This document shows positions 8,445-15,591 of a stretch of DNA of 33,220 bases, in pieces. Within the stretch, counting starts at the first letter, position 1. Every line of letters begins with the position of its first letter. The stretch comes from Actinomycetospora sp. NBRC 106375 (GTDB lineage: Bacteria; Actinomycetota; Actinomycetes; Mycobacteriales; Pseudonocardiaceae), in assembly GCF_030269665.1 (NCBI RefSeq), contig NZ_BSTS01000033.1, positions 1 through 33,220 of the forward strand, read 5' to 3'. The notes below the pieces were generated by a model. The model was given only the letters and a program-made list of their open reading frames with translations, searched no databases and had not been told where the DNA came from. Both the position numbers and the translations under genes were made by a program.

Positions 8445-8759
8445 TCACTCGAGGGCCGCGACGCCCTCGAACCCGGAGAGCTCGAGCACCCGGCGGGTGA
8501 CCGAACCCGGCGGGACGTGCACGCGCAGCTCGATCTGGAGCACCTCGAGGCGAGCCGCGAGCGCGAACAGCACCCGCAGGCCCGCGCTGTCGAGGTACGA
8601 GAGCTCGCCGAGCCCCAGCGTCACCTCGGTCGTCTCGTTCGGGATCGCCGCGCTGAGCTGCTCCTCGACGGTCCCGGCGTTCTCCAGGTCGACCTCGCCG
8701 CCGATGTCGATGCGGACGGCGGAGTCGCGCGGATGGACGACAACGGTCGCCGTGGTCAT
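8445..8759 (-). CDS. STAS-domain anti-sigma factor antagonist
   Basis: A 104-aa single STAS domain of the SpoIIAA/RsbV type. Such proteins switch a sigma factor on by capturing its anti-sigma kinase when unphosphorylated. The core EVDLENAGTVEEQL and the loop SYLDSAGLRVL are visible; Ser58 in Asp-Ser-Ala-Gly is the expected phosphoacceptor. The ATG overlaps the stop of the upstream phosphatase gene by 4 bases (ATGA), so the two should be translationally coupled and work together: the SpoIIE domain would dephosphorylate this Ser and the HATPase domain, or another kinase, would phosphorylate it. No sigma factor gene is adjacent. Confidence 0.9.
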   Translation of the reverse strand: MTTATVVVHPRDSAVRIDIGGEVDLENAGTVEEQLSAAIPNETTEVTLGLGELSYLDSAGLRVLFALAARLEVLQIELRVHVPPGSVTRRVLELSGFEGVAALE

Positions 8760-10357
8760 GAGCCGGCCTCCGTGATGGTGCGCCAGAACGTCACGGTCGT
8801 GCCGCCGACGCCCGCGACGACGTCCATGTGGTCGCTGCACCGCTGGATGAGCGCGGTGCCGCGCCCGCGGTTGTGGCCCCGCGCCGAGCGCCACCGCCCG
8901 TTGTCGCGCACGACGGTGACGATCGTCGAGCCGTCCAGGTCCATCTGCAGCGACAGACTCCCGCCGGCCGGCCCGTAGGCGTGCTCGATGACGTTGGAGC
9001 AGGCCTCGCCGGCGGCCACGAGGACGTCGGCCGCGACGTCGGGCGGCGCCCCGGTCGCGGCGAGCCAGCGCCGGACCGCGGACCGGATGTCCGCCAGCGT
9101 GCGCGGCGAGGCGGGGACCACGGTGTTCAGCGGCACCACGTCCGGCGTGCCCAGGCGGCGCAGCACGAGCATCGCGACGTCGTCCCCGACCGGCGTGCCG
9201 CCGACCAGGTCGTGCAGGACCCGCGCGCACACCGTCTCGGCGTCGTCGGAGACCACGGCCGCGTTGAGGTCGTCCAGGCCGGCGTCGAGCGTGCGACCCC
9301 GGCGCTCCACGAGCCCGTCGGTGTACAGGAAGAGCAGCGCATCGGAGGGGAGGTCGATCAGCGTGGTGCGTCGCGGCGCCCCCACGGAGACGCCGACGGG
9401 GAGGTCCACCGGGACGTTGACCAGCGCGGACGGCGTCCCGGGCTGCGCGAGGATCGGCGGCAGGTGCCCGGCCGTCGAGAGCGCCAGCCGCTCCAGCGAC
9501 GGCTCGATGATCGCGTACATCACCGTCGCCATGACGTTGTCCTCGAAGTGCTGCACGTTGCCGTCCAGCCGCTCCAGGACCTCCGCCGGGTCGTCCTCCT
9601 CGAGGGCGAACGCCCGCAGGGCGCTGCGGAGGCGACCCATCACCACCGCGGCCTGGAGCCCCCGCCCGACCACGTCCCCGATGACCACGCCGATGCGCCC
9701 CGACGGCAGCGAGAAGACGTCGTACCAGTCGCCGCCCAGGCCGCCGGCCTCGCCCGGGATGTAGCGCGCCGCGAACTCCATGCCGTTCACCCGGGGCAGC
9801 TGACCCGGCAGCAGACTGCGCTGGAGGGCCGACGCGGCCGCCCGGTCGAGGTCGGACATCCGCGTGCGCGTCACCATGGCGATCCGGTCCGCCGCCGTCT
9901 GCAGCAGATCCGCGTCGTCGGAGGTGAACAGGCGCGGGCGCAGCGTGCCGACGTGCAGGACGCCGATCACCCCGCCCTCCGCGACCAGGGGCACGCCGAG
10001 CAGCGAGCGGATGTCCTTCTCCCGCAGGATCGGGTTGAGGACGTTGGAGTGGTCGACCTCGTCGATGATCACCGGCCGGCGCTCGGCGGCGATGCGTCCG
10101 GCGAAGCCCTTCCCGACCGGGATGCGGACGCCCTGGAGCACCTCCTCCTCGATGCCCCGGGCCGCCGTGGCCGCGAGGTGGGTCCCGGAGGGGTCGAGGA
10201 GCAGGACCGCGGCGGTGTCGGCCTCCAACAGGGAGCGCACACGGTCCAGCAGCTCGGTGAGCAGGTCCTCGATGCGCAGATGCGACAGGCTGGTGTCGGT
10301 GATCTGCTCGATACGCCGGAGCCGATCCTCGTCCGTGACGGCGCTGGAGGCGGCCAT
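8756..10357 (-). CDS. GAF - SpoIIE (PP2C) phosphatase - HATPase signalling protein
   Basis: A 533-aa cytoplasmic regulator with three domains: GAF sensor (about 25-168), SpoIIE/RsbU-type PP2C phosphatase (about 185-400) and an anti-sigma-like histidine-kinase ATPase (about 415-528). The metal-binding phosphatase residues are all present: Asp210 in GGDWYD, Asp228 in GDVVGRG, Asp347 in YTDG and GDD at 391-393. The ATPase keeps the N-box Glu451/Asn455, the G1 motif DNG at 485-487 and a GRGTAL lid motif. One protein could thus both phosphorylate and dephosphorylate a STAS partner in response to a GAF ligand. The partner is very probably the coupled downstream gene. There is no membrane segment. 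Confidence 0.93.
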   Translation of the reverse strand: MAASSAVTDEDRLRRIEQITDTSLSHLRIEDLLTELLDRVRSLLEADTAAVLLLDPSGTHLAATAARGIEEEVLQGVRIPVGKGFAGRIAAERRPVIIDEVDHSNVLNPILREKDIRSLLGVPLVAEGGVIGVLHVGTLRPRLFTSDDADLLQTAADRIAMVTRTRMSDLDRAAASALQRSLLPGQLPRVNGMEFAARYIPGEAGGLGGDWYDVFSLPSGRIGVVIGDVVGRGLQAAVVMGRLRSALRAFALEEDDPAEVLERLDGNVQHFEDNVMATVMYAIIEPSLERLALSTAGHLPPILAQPGTPSALVNVPVDLPVGVSVGAPRRTTLIDLPSDALLFLYTDGLVERRGRTLDAGLDDLNAAVVSDDAETVCARVLHDLVGGTPVGDDVAMLVLRRLGTPDVVPLNTVVPASPRTLADIRSAVRRWLAATGAPPDVAADVLVAAGEACSNVIEHAYGPAGGSLSLQMDLDGSTIVTVVRDNGRWRSARGHNRGRGTALIQRCSDHMDVVAGVGGTTVTFWRTITEAGS

Positions 10358-10428
10358 GGGGGCAAGTTAGTACCCGTCCGGGCTGCGGGGAACGGGCCCG
10401 GCCGGGGGAGACCGTCGCACCACCGGGC

Positions 10429-10434
10429 TAGCGT
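10429..10434 (+). promoter_or_regulatory. Possible -10 box for leaderless xthA mRNA
   Basis: TAGCGT fits TANNNT and lies exactly 7 bases before the GTG at 10442. No ribosome-binding site is visible, so the message is probably leaderless. Confidence 0.45.
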
Positions 10435-10441
10435 GGCGGGC

Positions 10442-11302
10442 GTGCGACTGGCGACGTGGAACGTGAACTCGGCCAAGGCCCGGGAGCCGCGGCTGCTCGG
10501 CTGGCTGGACGACCGCGCGCCCGACGTGGTCTGCCTGCAGGAGACCAAGCTGTCCGACGAGGCGTTCGACGAGTCCTTCGGTGCGCCGCTCGCCGAGCGT
10601 GGGTACGCGGTGGCCCACCACGGCGAGGGCCGGTGGAACGGCGTCGCGCTGCTGTCGCGGGTCGGGCTCGACGACGTCACCGAGGGGCTGCCCGGCGCCC
10701 CCGGCTACCCGCACCAGGAGGCCCGCGCGGTCACCGCGACGTGCGGCGGGCTGCGGGTCACGTCGGTCTACGTGCCCAACGGCCGCGACCCCGGCGACCC
10801 GCACTACGCCTACAAGCTCGAGTGGCTGGCCGCCCTGCGCGACCGCGTGGAGGCCGCCGGGGCCGACGACGCGGTCGTCGCCGGCGACTTCAACATCGCG
10901 CCGGCCGACCCCGACGTCTACTCCGTCGAGGCGTTCGCCGAGTCCACCCACGTCACGCCTCCCGAGCGCGAGGCCCTCGCCGCCCTGCTCAAGACCGGGC
11001 TGCACGACGTCACCCGCGAGCGCTGGCCCGACGAGAAGGTCTTCACCTACTGGGACTACCGCGGCGGCGCGTTCCACCAGGACCGCGGGATGCGCATCGA
11101 CCTCGTGCTCACCGGCGGGCCGATCGCGTCCCGTCGCGCCGCGCTGTGGATCGACCGCCAGGCGCGCAAGGGCTCCGGCCCGTCCGACCACGCGCCGGTG
11201 ATCCTCGACCTCGACGAGGCCCCCGACGGCGACATCGGCCCCGTGGTGCCGCCCCCGTCGCTGGGGGCGAAGAAGGGCGGCTCGCGGGCCAAGAAGGCCT
11301 GA
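10442..11302 (+). CDS. xthA: Exodeoxyribonuclease III / AP endonuclease
   Basis: A 286-aa member of the endonuclease-exonuclease-phosphatase superfamily. It incises DNA 5' of abasic sites and degrades 3' ends in base-excision repair. ExoIII motifs appear in order: ATWNVNSAKAR, VVCLQETKLSD (metal-binding Glu), TSVYVPNG, VVAGDFNIAP, YWDYRGGAFHQDRGMRIDLVL and SDHAPVILDL (catalytic Asp-His). The start at GTG 10442 gives the family N-terminus; GTG 10433 would add three residues. The C-terminus has a short Lys/Gly-rich tail (KKGGSRAKKA) that may help DNA binding. Convergent with the photolyase gene, with a 4-base gap, so two DNA-repair genes face each other. Confidence 0.93.
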   Translation: MRLATWNVNSAKAREPRLLGWLDDRAPDVVCLQETKLSDEAFDESFGAPLAERGYAVAHHGEGRWNGVALLSRVGLDDVTEGLPGAPGYPHQEARAVTATCGGLRVTSVYVPNGRDPGDPHYAYKLEWLAALRDRVEAAGADDAVVAGDFNIAPADPDVYSVEAFAESTHVTPPEREALAALLKTGLHDVTRERWPDEKVFTYWDYRGGAFHQDRGMRIDLVLTGGPIASRRAALWIDRQARKGSGPSDHAPVILDLDEAPDGDIGPVVPPPSLGAKKGGSRAKKA

Positions 11303-11306
11303 GGGG

Positions 11307-12653
11307 TCACGCCCCTCGGGCGGCCCTGAACGCCGACCCGGCCTCGTCGAGGTCCACGACCGGCGCGGGGTAGTCGAACTCGCCGGACTGCTTCCACGGC
11401 TCGTGGATGCGCGCGCCCTCCAGCTCGGCCAGCTCGGGCACCCAGTGGCGCACGTACTCGCCGTCGGGGTCGTAGCGCTTGGCCTGCGTGATCGGGTTCA
11501 GCACCCGGTTCGGGCGGGTGTCCGTGCCCGTCCCGGCCACCCATTGCCAGTTCATCTGGTTGTTGGCGACGTCGCCGTCGACGAGGTGGTCGAGGAAGTG
11601 GCGGGCACCGAGCCGCCAGTCCAGGTAGAGCGACTTGGCGAGGAAGCTGCCGGTGATCAGCCGCAGGCGGTTGTGCATCCAGCCCTCGTGGTGGAGCTGG
11701 CGCATGCCGGCGTCGACGATCGGCACCCCGGTGCGTCCCTCCGCCCACGCGGCGAACTCCTCGTCGTCGCGGCGCCACCGGTCCCCGCGGTCGCGGTAGT
11801 CCTCGGCCGACGCCCGGGGCACCGCGGCGAGGGTCTGGTGGTGGAAGTCGCGCCAGGCGAGCTGGCGGACGAACTGTGCCGCCGCCTCCGACGACGTCCC
11901 CGCCCGCCGCGCGATCTCGGTGGGGGAGACGCAGCCGAAGTGCAGGTACGGCGAGAGCCGCGACGTCGCGTCGCGCGCCGGGAGGTCCTGGCCCTCGGCG
12001 TAGTCGTCGATGTGGTCGAGCCAGTCCTGCAGCCGCTCGCGGGCGGCCCCCTCCCCGCCGGGCATCAGGCCGGGCGCGGTGTCCCCGTCGGCGAGGTCCT
12101 CCGCCTCCGGGACGGAGCCGGCGCGGACCTTCGTCGGGAGCGTCAGGTCCGTCGGCGGGTCGAGGGGTTCGCGGGTCTCCACGTCGGCCCACTTCCGGTG
12201 GTACGGCGTGAAGATCTTGAAGTGGTCGCCGCTCGTCGGCGTGACCGTGCCGGGGGAGACGACGGTGACGACGGCGTCGTGCACGACCAGCTCGCGGTCG
12301 TCGTCGCCGAGCGCCTTCTCGAGCGCCTTGCGCCGCCGGCCCGCGTAGGCGCTGACGTCGCCCGCGACGTGCACCGCCGAGGCGCCCACCTCGCCGGCGA
12401 GCGTCCGGACCTCCTCGACGACGTCGCCCCACCGGACCACGAGCCGGGCGCCCGCCGCCCGCAGACCGGCGTCGAGGTCGGCGAGGGACTCGGCGAGGAA
12501 CCGCGCCCGGTTCGGCACGCGGAAGCCCCGCATGGCGTCGTCGACGACGAACAGCGGCACGACCTGCCCGTCCTCCGCACCCTCGGCGGCGCCGCGGAGC
12601 ACGGGCTGGTCGTGGACCCGCAGGTCCCGGGTGAACAGGCAGATCGTGGGCAC
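11307..12653 (-). CDS. phr: Deoxyribodipyrimidine photolyase (cryptochrome/photolyase family)
   Basis: A 448-aa FAD enzyme that repairs UV-induced pyrimidine dimers with blue light. The N-terminal alpha/beta antenna domain starts LFTRDLRVHDQP. The FAD domain has TSRLSPYLHFG, LAWRDFHHQ, TGVPIVDAGMRQL, EGWMHNRLRL and MNWQWVAGTGTD, all typical of class I CPD photolyases, including tryptophans of the electron-transfer chain. The Asn-rich ANNQMNWQW and AGTGTD segments contact FAD. The GTG start at 12653 gives the standard N-terminus. It is transcribed alone on the reverse strand. A cryptochrome-only role is possible but less likely given the complete DNA-photolyase motifs. Confidence 0.94.
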   Translation of the reverse strand: MPTICLFTRDLRVHDQPVLRGAAEGAEDGQVVPLFVVDDAMRGFRVPNRARFLAESLADLDAGLRAAGARLVVRWGDVVEEVRTLAGEVGASAVHVAGDVSAYAGRRRKALEKALGDDDRELVVHDAVVTVVSPGTVTPTSGDHFKIFTPYHRKWADVETREPLDPPTDLTLPTKVRAGSVPEAEDLADGDTAPGLMPGGEGAARERLQDWLDHIDDYAEGQDLPARDATSRLSPYLHFGCVSPTEIARRAGTSSEAAAQFVRQLAWRDFHHQTLAAVPRASAEDYRDRGDRWRRDDEEFAAWAEGRTGVPIVDAGMRQLHHEGWMHNRLRLITGSFLAKSLYLDWRLGARHFLDHLVDGDVANNQMNWQWVAGTGTDTRPNRVLNPITQAKRYDPDGEYVRHWVPELAELEGARIHEPWKQSGEFDYPAPVVDLDEAGSAFRAARGA

Positions 12654-12668
12654 CCCGCCGCGTTCCCG

Positions 12669-13538
12669 TCAGGCCCCGGTCGTACTCACGAGGCTCGCCG
12701 CCCACTGCTCGATCGTGGTGGGGCTCCCGGTGGCCGGCCCGCGACCACGGCGGCGCACGACCCGCCGGTTGAACGCGGCGTTCATCGCGAGCTGTTCGTC
12801 GGTGAGGTCGGCGGGCAGGCCGGCCTCGACGAGCACCGCGCGCATGACGTCGTCCGGCGCCCGCTCGTAGCGCAGCGGCTTCCCGAGCACGGCGCCGATC
12901 CGCGCGACGGCGTCCGGGAGCGTGAGGTCCTCGGGACCGGGCACCTCGCGGACCCCGACCGCGCCCGGGTCGAGCAGGGCGGTCGCGGCGGCGTCGCCGA
13001 CGTCCCGGGTGGCGACCATCGGCAGGGCGACGTCCGGGGCGACCGTGTCGTGGTGCACCCCCGCGGCCAGCATCGCCGGCAGCGCGGGGAGGAAGGACTC
13101 GAAGAACAGCCCCGGCCGCAGGAGCGTGACCCGGGCGTCGAGGCCGGCGAGTCGTTCCTCCTGCTGGTGCAGGGTCTCGAGGAAGCCGGTCCCGCTCGGG
13201 ATCTCCGCCCCGAGCGAGCTGAGGGCCACCACCCGCGGCACCCCGGCGGCGCGCAGGCCCGCGGTGATCGCGGTGCCGACCTGCTCCTGCTGGCGCCGGT
13301 AGCCGGGTGCGGCGAGGTCGAGGGGCATGAGGACGTAGGCCGCCTCGGCGCCGCGGAAGGCGGCGGTTCGGACGGCGGGGTCGGTGATGTCGCCGACGAC
13401 CGGCTCGGCGCCGTGGGCCGCCGCGTCGGCGAGACGGGCGGCGTCACGCCCGACGGCGCGCACCGCGACGCCCGCCGCGCGGAGGCGGCGCACGACCTGC
13501 CCGCCGGTGTTCCCGCTCGCTCCCAGAACAGTGATCAT
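12669..13538 (-). CDS. NmrA-like NAD(P)-binding protein
   Basis: A 289-aa atypical short-chain dehydrogenase. The N-terminal Rossmann motif GASGNTGGQVV (GxxGxxG) starts at residue 6. A VVALSSLGAEI strand follows, but the usual YxxxK catalytic pair is absent, as in NmrA/QOR2-type redox sensors and nucleotide-sugar-epimerase-like NAD(P)H:quinone reductases. The ATG at 13538 has GGAGA 8 bases upstream; longer starts would add an unconserved, Arg/Gln-rich stretch. It diverges from the AraC-family gene across 124 bases, a frequent layout in which the AraC protein regulates the reductase. Its end is 15 bases from the start of the photolyase gene, on the same strand. Confidence 0.88.
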   Translation of the reverse strand: MITVLGASGNTGGQVVRRLRAAGVAVRAVGRDAARLADAAAHGAEPVVGDITDPAVRTAAFRGAEAAYVLMPLDLAAPGYRRQQEQVGTAITAGLRAAGVPRVVALSSLGAEIPSGTGFLETLHQQEERLAGLDARVTLLRPGLFFESFLPALPAMLAAGVHHDTVAPDVALPMVATRDVGDAAATALLDPGAVGVREVPGPEDLTLPDAVARIGAVLGKPLRYERAPDDVMRAVLVEAGLPADLTDEQLAMNAAFNRRVVRRRGRGPATGSPTTIEQWAASLVSTTGA

Positions 13539-13572
13539 GATGGCGTCTCCTCGGTGTGGCTCGATCTGCTGC

Positions 13573-13600
13573 GTCCGAGCCTGCTGCCGACGAGTCGGAC
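13573..13600 (+). promoter_or_regulatory. Nested dyads between the divergent NmrA-like and AraC genes
   Basis: CCGAC-GA-GTCGG (13587-13598) is a perfect short dyad. It sits inside a wider inverted pair, GTCCGA at 13573-13578 and TCGGAC at 13595-13600. These lie in the 124-base shared promoter region and could bind the AraC regulator or another factor. The octamer GCTCGATC also occurs twice in the region, at 13559 and 13629. Confidence 0.35.
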
Positions 13601-13662
13601 GAACCATCGCCAGGCGGCCGGTTCTCTTGCTCGATCGTCCATCGTGCTGGAGGGTGGGTGCC

Positions 13663-14643
13663 GTGACCGTCGTCCAGCCGCCCTGGACCCCCTCCGACGC
13701 CGTCGGCGAGGCCCTGCACGTCCTGCGGATGAGCGGGACGTTCTACTGCTCGTCCGAGCTCGGCGCGCCGTGGGGGCTCCGGTTGCCCGCGACCCCGGGC
13801 TGCCTGTGGTTCCACGTCGTGACGTCGGGGAGGGCGACGTTCTGCGTCGGCGAGGAGGTCGTGACGCTCTCGCCGTCGGACATCGTGCTGCTGCCGCGCG
13901 GCGAGGGTCACCAGCTGCACTCGGTCGATCCGCCCCCGGGCCCGTCGGTGCCGGACGTCCTGACGCTGCCGCACACCTGGTACGGCGACCGCTACGCATC
14001 GATCCGCCACGGTGGCGACGGCCCGACGACGACGATGATCTGCGGCGCGGTCCGCTTCGAGCACCCGATGGCCGAACGGCTCGTGGCGCTGATGCCCGAC
14101 ATCGTCCACGTGCCGGTGTCCCCGCTCACCGCTCGCCTGCACGACACCCTGCGGCTCATCGCGCTCGAGGTGGCGGAGACCCGCCCCGGCGGCGAGGCCG
14201 TGATCACGCGGCTCGCCGACGTGCTCGTCGTCCAGATGCTGCGCGCCTGGCTCTCCCACGACCCGGCCGCGCGCACGGGCTGGCTCGGGGCGCTCGCCGA
14301 TCCCGACATCGGGCGCGCGCTCGCGCTGGTGCACGCCGACCCCGCCCGCGACTGGTCGGTCGCCGGCCTGGCCCGCGAGCTGATGCTGTCGCGCTCGACG
14401 TTCGCGGCGCGCTTCACCGCGCTGGTCGGCGAGCCGGTCATGGCCTACGTGACCCGCTGGCGGATGCTCGTTGCCCACGACCGCCTGCGGGCCGGTGACA
14501 TCACGGTCGCCGCCGTCGCCGCGTCCCTCGGCTACCGCTCCGAGGCGGCGTTCAGCCGCGCCTTCCGCCGCGTCGTGGGCACCCCGCCCGGCGCCGTGCG
14601 GGCCCGGGCCCGCGAGGAGGAGCCGCTGCTGCTCGGGGCGTAG
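13663..14643 (+). CDS. AraC-family transcriptional regulator with N-terminal cupin (cupin_6)
   Basis: A 326-aa regulator. The N-terminal ~185 residues form a cupin ligand domain (LWFHVVTSGRATFCVG, SDIVLLPRGEGHQLH). The C-terminal ~100 residues carry the two AraC helix-turn-helix units, the first around MLSRSTFAARF and the second around LGYRSEAAFSRAFRR, ending in the standard GTPPGAVR. GTG 13663 is preceded by GGAGGG at a good distance; upstream in-frame sequence is not family-like. It is divergent from the NmrA-like reductase, which is its most probable target. Cupin_6 AraC proteins typically control single reductase or dehydrogenase genes. The effector is unknown. Confidence 0.9.
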   Translation: MTVVQPPWTPSDAVGEALHVLRMSGTFYCSSELGAPWGLRLPATPGCLWFHVVTSGRATFCVGEEVVTLSPSDIVLLPRGEGHQLHSVDPPPGPSVPDVLTLPHTWYGDRYASIRHGGDGPTTTMICGAVRFEHPMAERLVALMPDIVHVPVSPLTARLHDTLRLIALEVAETRPGGEAVITRLADVLVVQMLRAWLSHDPAARTGWLGALADPDIGRALALVHADPARDWSVAGLARELMLSRSTFAARFTALVGEPVMAYVTRWRMLVAHDRLRAGDITVAAVAASLGYRSEAAFSRAFRRVVGTPPGAVRARAREEEPLLLGA

Positions 14644-14647
14644 TGCG

Positions 14648-14812
14648 TCAGCCGGCCCGCCGCCGCGCCCGGTAGGGCAGGACGAACAGGTAGAGGCCGG
14701 TGAGCAGGAGCAGGGCGAGCGGGAACAGCGGCGTGTAGACGATCCACGACGACGCTTCGGCGCCCTGCGCGACGGCGATCGTGGTGACCACGACCGTCAC
14801 CACGAACAGCAT
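14648..14812 (-). CDS. Small two-helix membrane protein (54 aa)
   Basis: Reverse-strand reading frame from ATG 14812 to TGA at 14648. The peptide begins MLFVVTVVVTTIAVAQG and continues with a second hydrophobic stretch (WIVYTPLFPLALLLLTGLY, about residues 23-41), ending in a basic RARRRAG tail. That gives two probable membrane segments with a positive C-terminus inside. A weak GGAG lies about 13 bases upstream. It is divergent from the MarR gene, and both face an array of three identical palindromes, so it may be the MarR target. No named family is recognised. Confidence 0.55.
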   Translation of the reverse strand: MLFVVTVVVTTIAVAQGAEASSWIVYTPLFPLALLLLTGLYLFVLPYRARRRAG

Positions 14813-14857
14813 CCTGACCGATCGGCTCCGGGCCGGGGCGGGGGAGTGGACGACGAC

Positions 14858-14980
14858 CCGTGTCCCGAGGACACGGTCTCTCCCGGACCGGCTCGCTTCT
14901 TCTCCGACCCGTGTCCCGAGGACACGGTCGTCCAGGGACCGGCTCGCCCCCTCCCGGCCCGTGTCCCCAGGACACGGGCC
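14858..14980 (+). repeat. Three palindromes on a ~50-bp tandem period between a small membrane gene and marR
   Basis: CCGTGTCC-CGA-GGACACGG occurs at 14858-14876 and 14909-14927. A third copy at 14959-14977 has centre CCA and lies inside a perfect 11-bp inverted repeat, GGCCCGTGTCC / GGACACGGGCC (14956-14980). Copy spacing is 51 and 50 bases, near five helical turns. The spacers are also related: GGACCGGCTCGC recurs at 14885 and 14936. The array fills the divergent promoter region between the 54-aa membrane protein (start 14812) and the MarR regulator (start 15013). It may be an operator array; a dispersed palindromic repeat family is the alternative. Confidence 0.85.
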
Positions 14981-15012
14981 GAGCTTCGCGGTTCCGGCCC
15001 CACGGAGCCGCC

Positions 15013-15591
15013 GTGTCGGCGACGCTCCTCGACGTGGACAGGCAGGCGGAGGAGGACGCCACCGACGAGCTGGTCGCGCTCCTGCTCGACGAGCTCGGTC
15101 CGGCCCTGCAGTGGTACCGCAACGAAGTCGCCCGCCGGATCGGGCTCTCGCCCTCGGAGATGCTCTGCGTCGAGATCTGCCGGCGGCGCGGGCCGATCTC
15201 GAGCGGTCGCCTCGGCGAGCAGCTCGGGATGACGCGCAGCGCCGTCGCCAAGCTGGTGCGCCGCCTCGAGGCGCGCGGGCACGTCGCGCGGGAGGCCGGC
15301 CGGCACCACGAACAGGAGATCCATGTCCGGCTGGTCCCGCACGCGCGGCGCGACGCCGTGCTCGAGGACCTGCGAACGAGCCTGCACGGCTCGGTCCTCA
15401 GGGTCGTGGCCGCCCACGCGGTGCGCGGTCGCCGGCACAGCCTCGTGGCCGGCGTCGTCGTCGGGCTGACCGACATCGTGTTCACCCATGCCCGCGCGCT
15501 GGCCGAGGCCGTCACGTGGCGGTGCATTCTCGCGGAGCGGCGGGCTGCTCGGGCCGACCTGGACGCCCGTCCGTGGTGGACCCGGTACTAG
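15013..15591 (+). CDS. MarR-family transcriptional regulator
   Basis: A 192-aa winged-helix regulator. The DNA-binding core runs from SPSEMLCVEICRRRGPI through GRLGEQLGMTRSAVAKLVRRLEARGHV (recognition helix) to a beta wing with GRHHEQEIHVRL, about residues 48-115. A C-terminal ~75 residues form the dimerisation helices. The start at GTG 15013 is preceded by GGAG with 5 bases between; extending upstream would translate the palindrome array. MarR proteins usually bind palindromes in their own promoters and release them on binding a phenolic or other ligand, so the three dyads just upstream are natural targets. The stop overlaps that of the convergent helicase gene by 4 bases. Confidence 0.9.
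   Translation: MSATLLDVDRQAEEDATDELVALLLDELGPALQWYRNEVARRIGLSPSEMLCVEICRRRGPISSGRLGEQLGMTRSAVAKLVRRLEARGHVAREAGRHHEQEIHVRLVPHARRDAVLEDLRTSLHGSVLRVVAAHAVRGRRHSLVAGVVVGLTDIVFTHARALAEAVTWRCILAERRAARADLDARPWWTRY

Noticed and set aside
8828..10441. Long forward frame opposite the GAF-SpoIIE gene
   Set aside because: Mirror frame created by high GC. Its only real coding part is the exonuclease III gene starting at 10442.
14858..14980. CRISPR array
   Set aside because: Only three repeats, the spacers are related to each other, and there are no cas genes. It is a tandemly duplicated dyad.
14860..15012. Upstream extension of the MarR protein
   Set aside because: It would translate the palindrome array. 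The GTG at 15013 has a good ribosome site and gives the family N-terminus.
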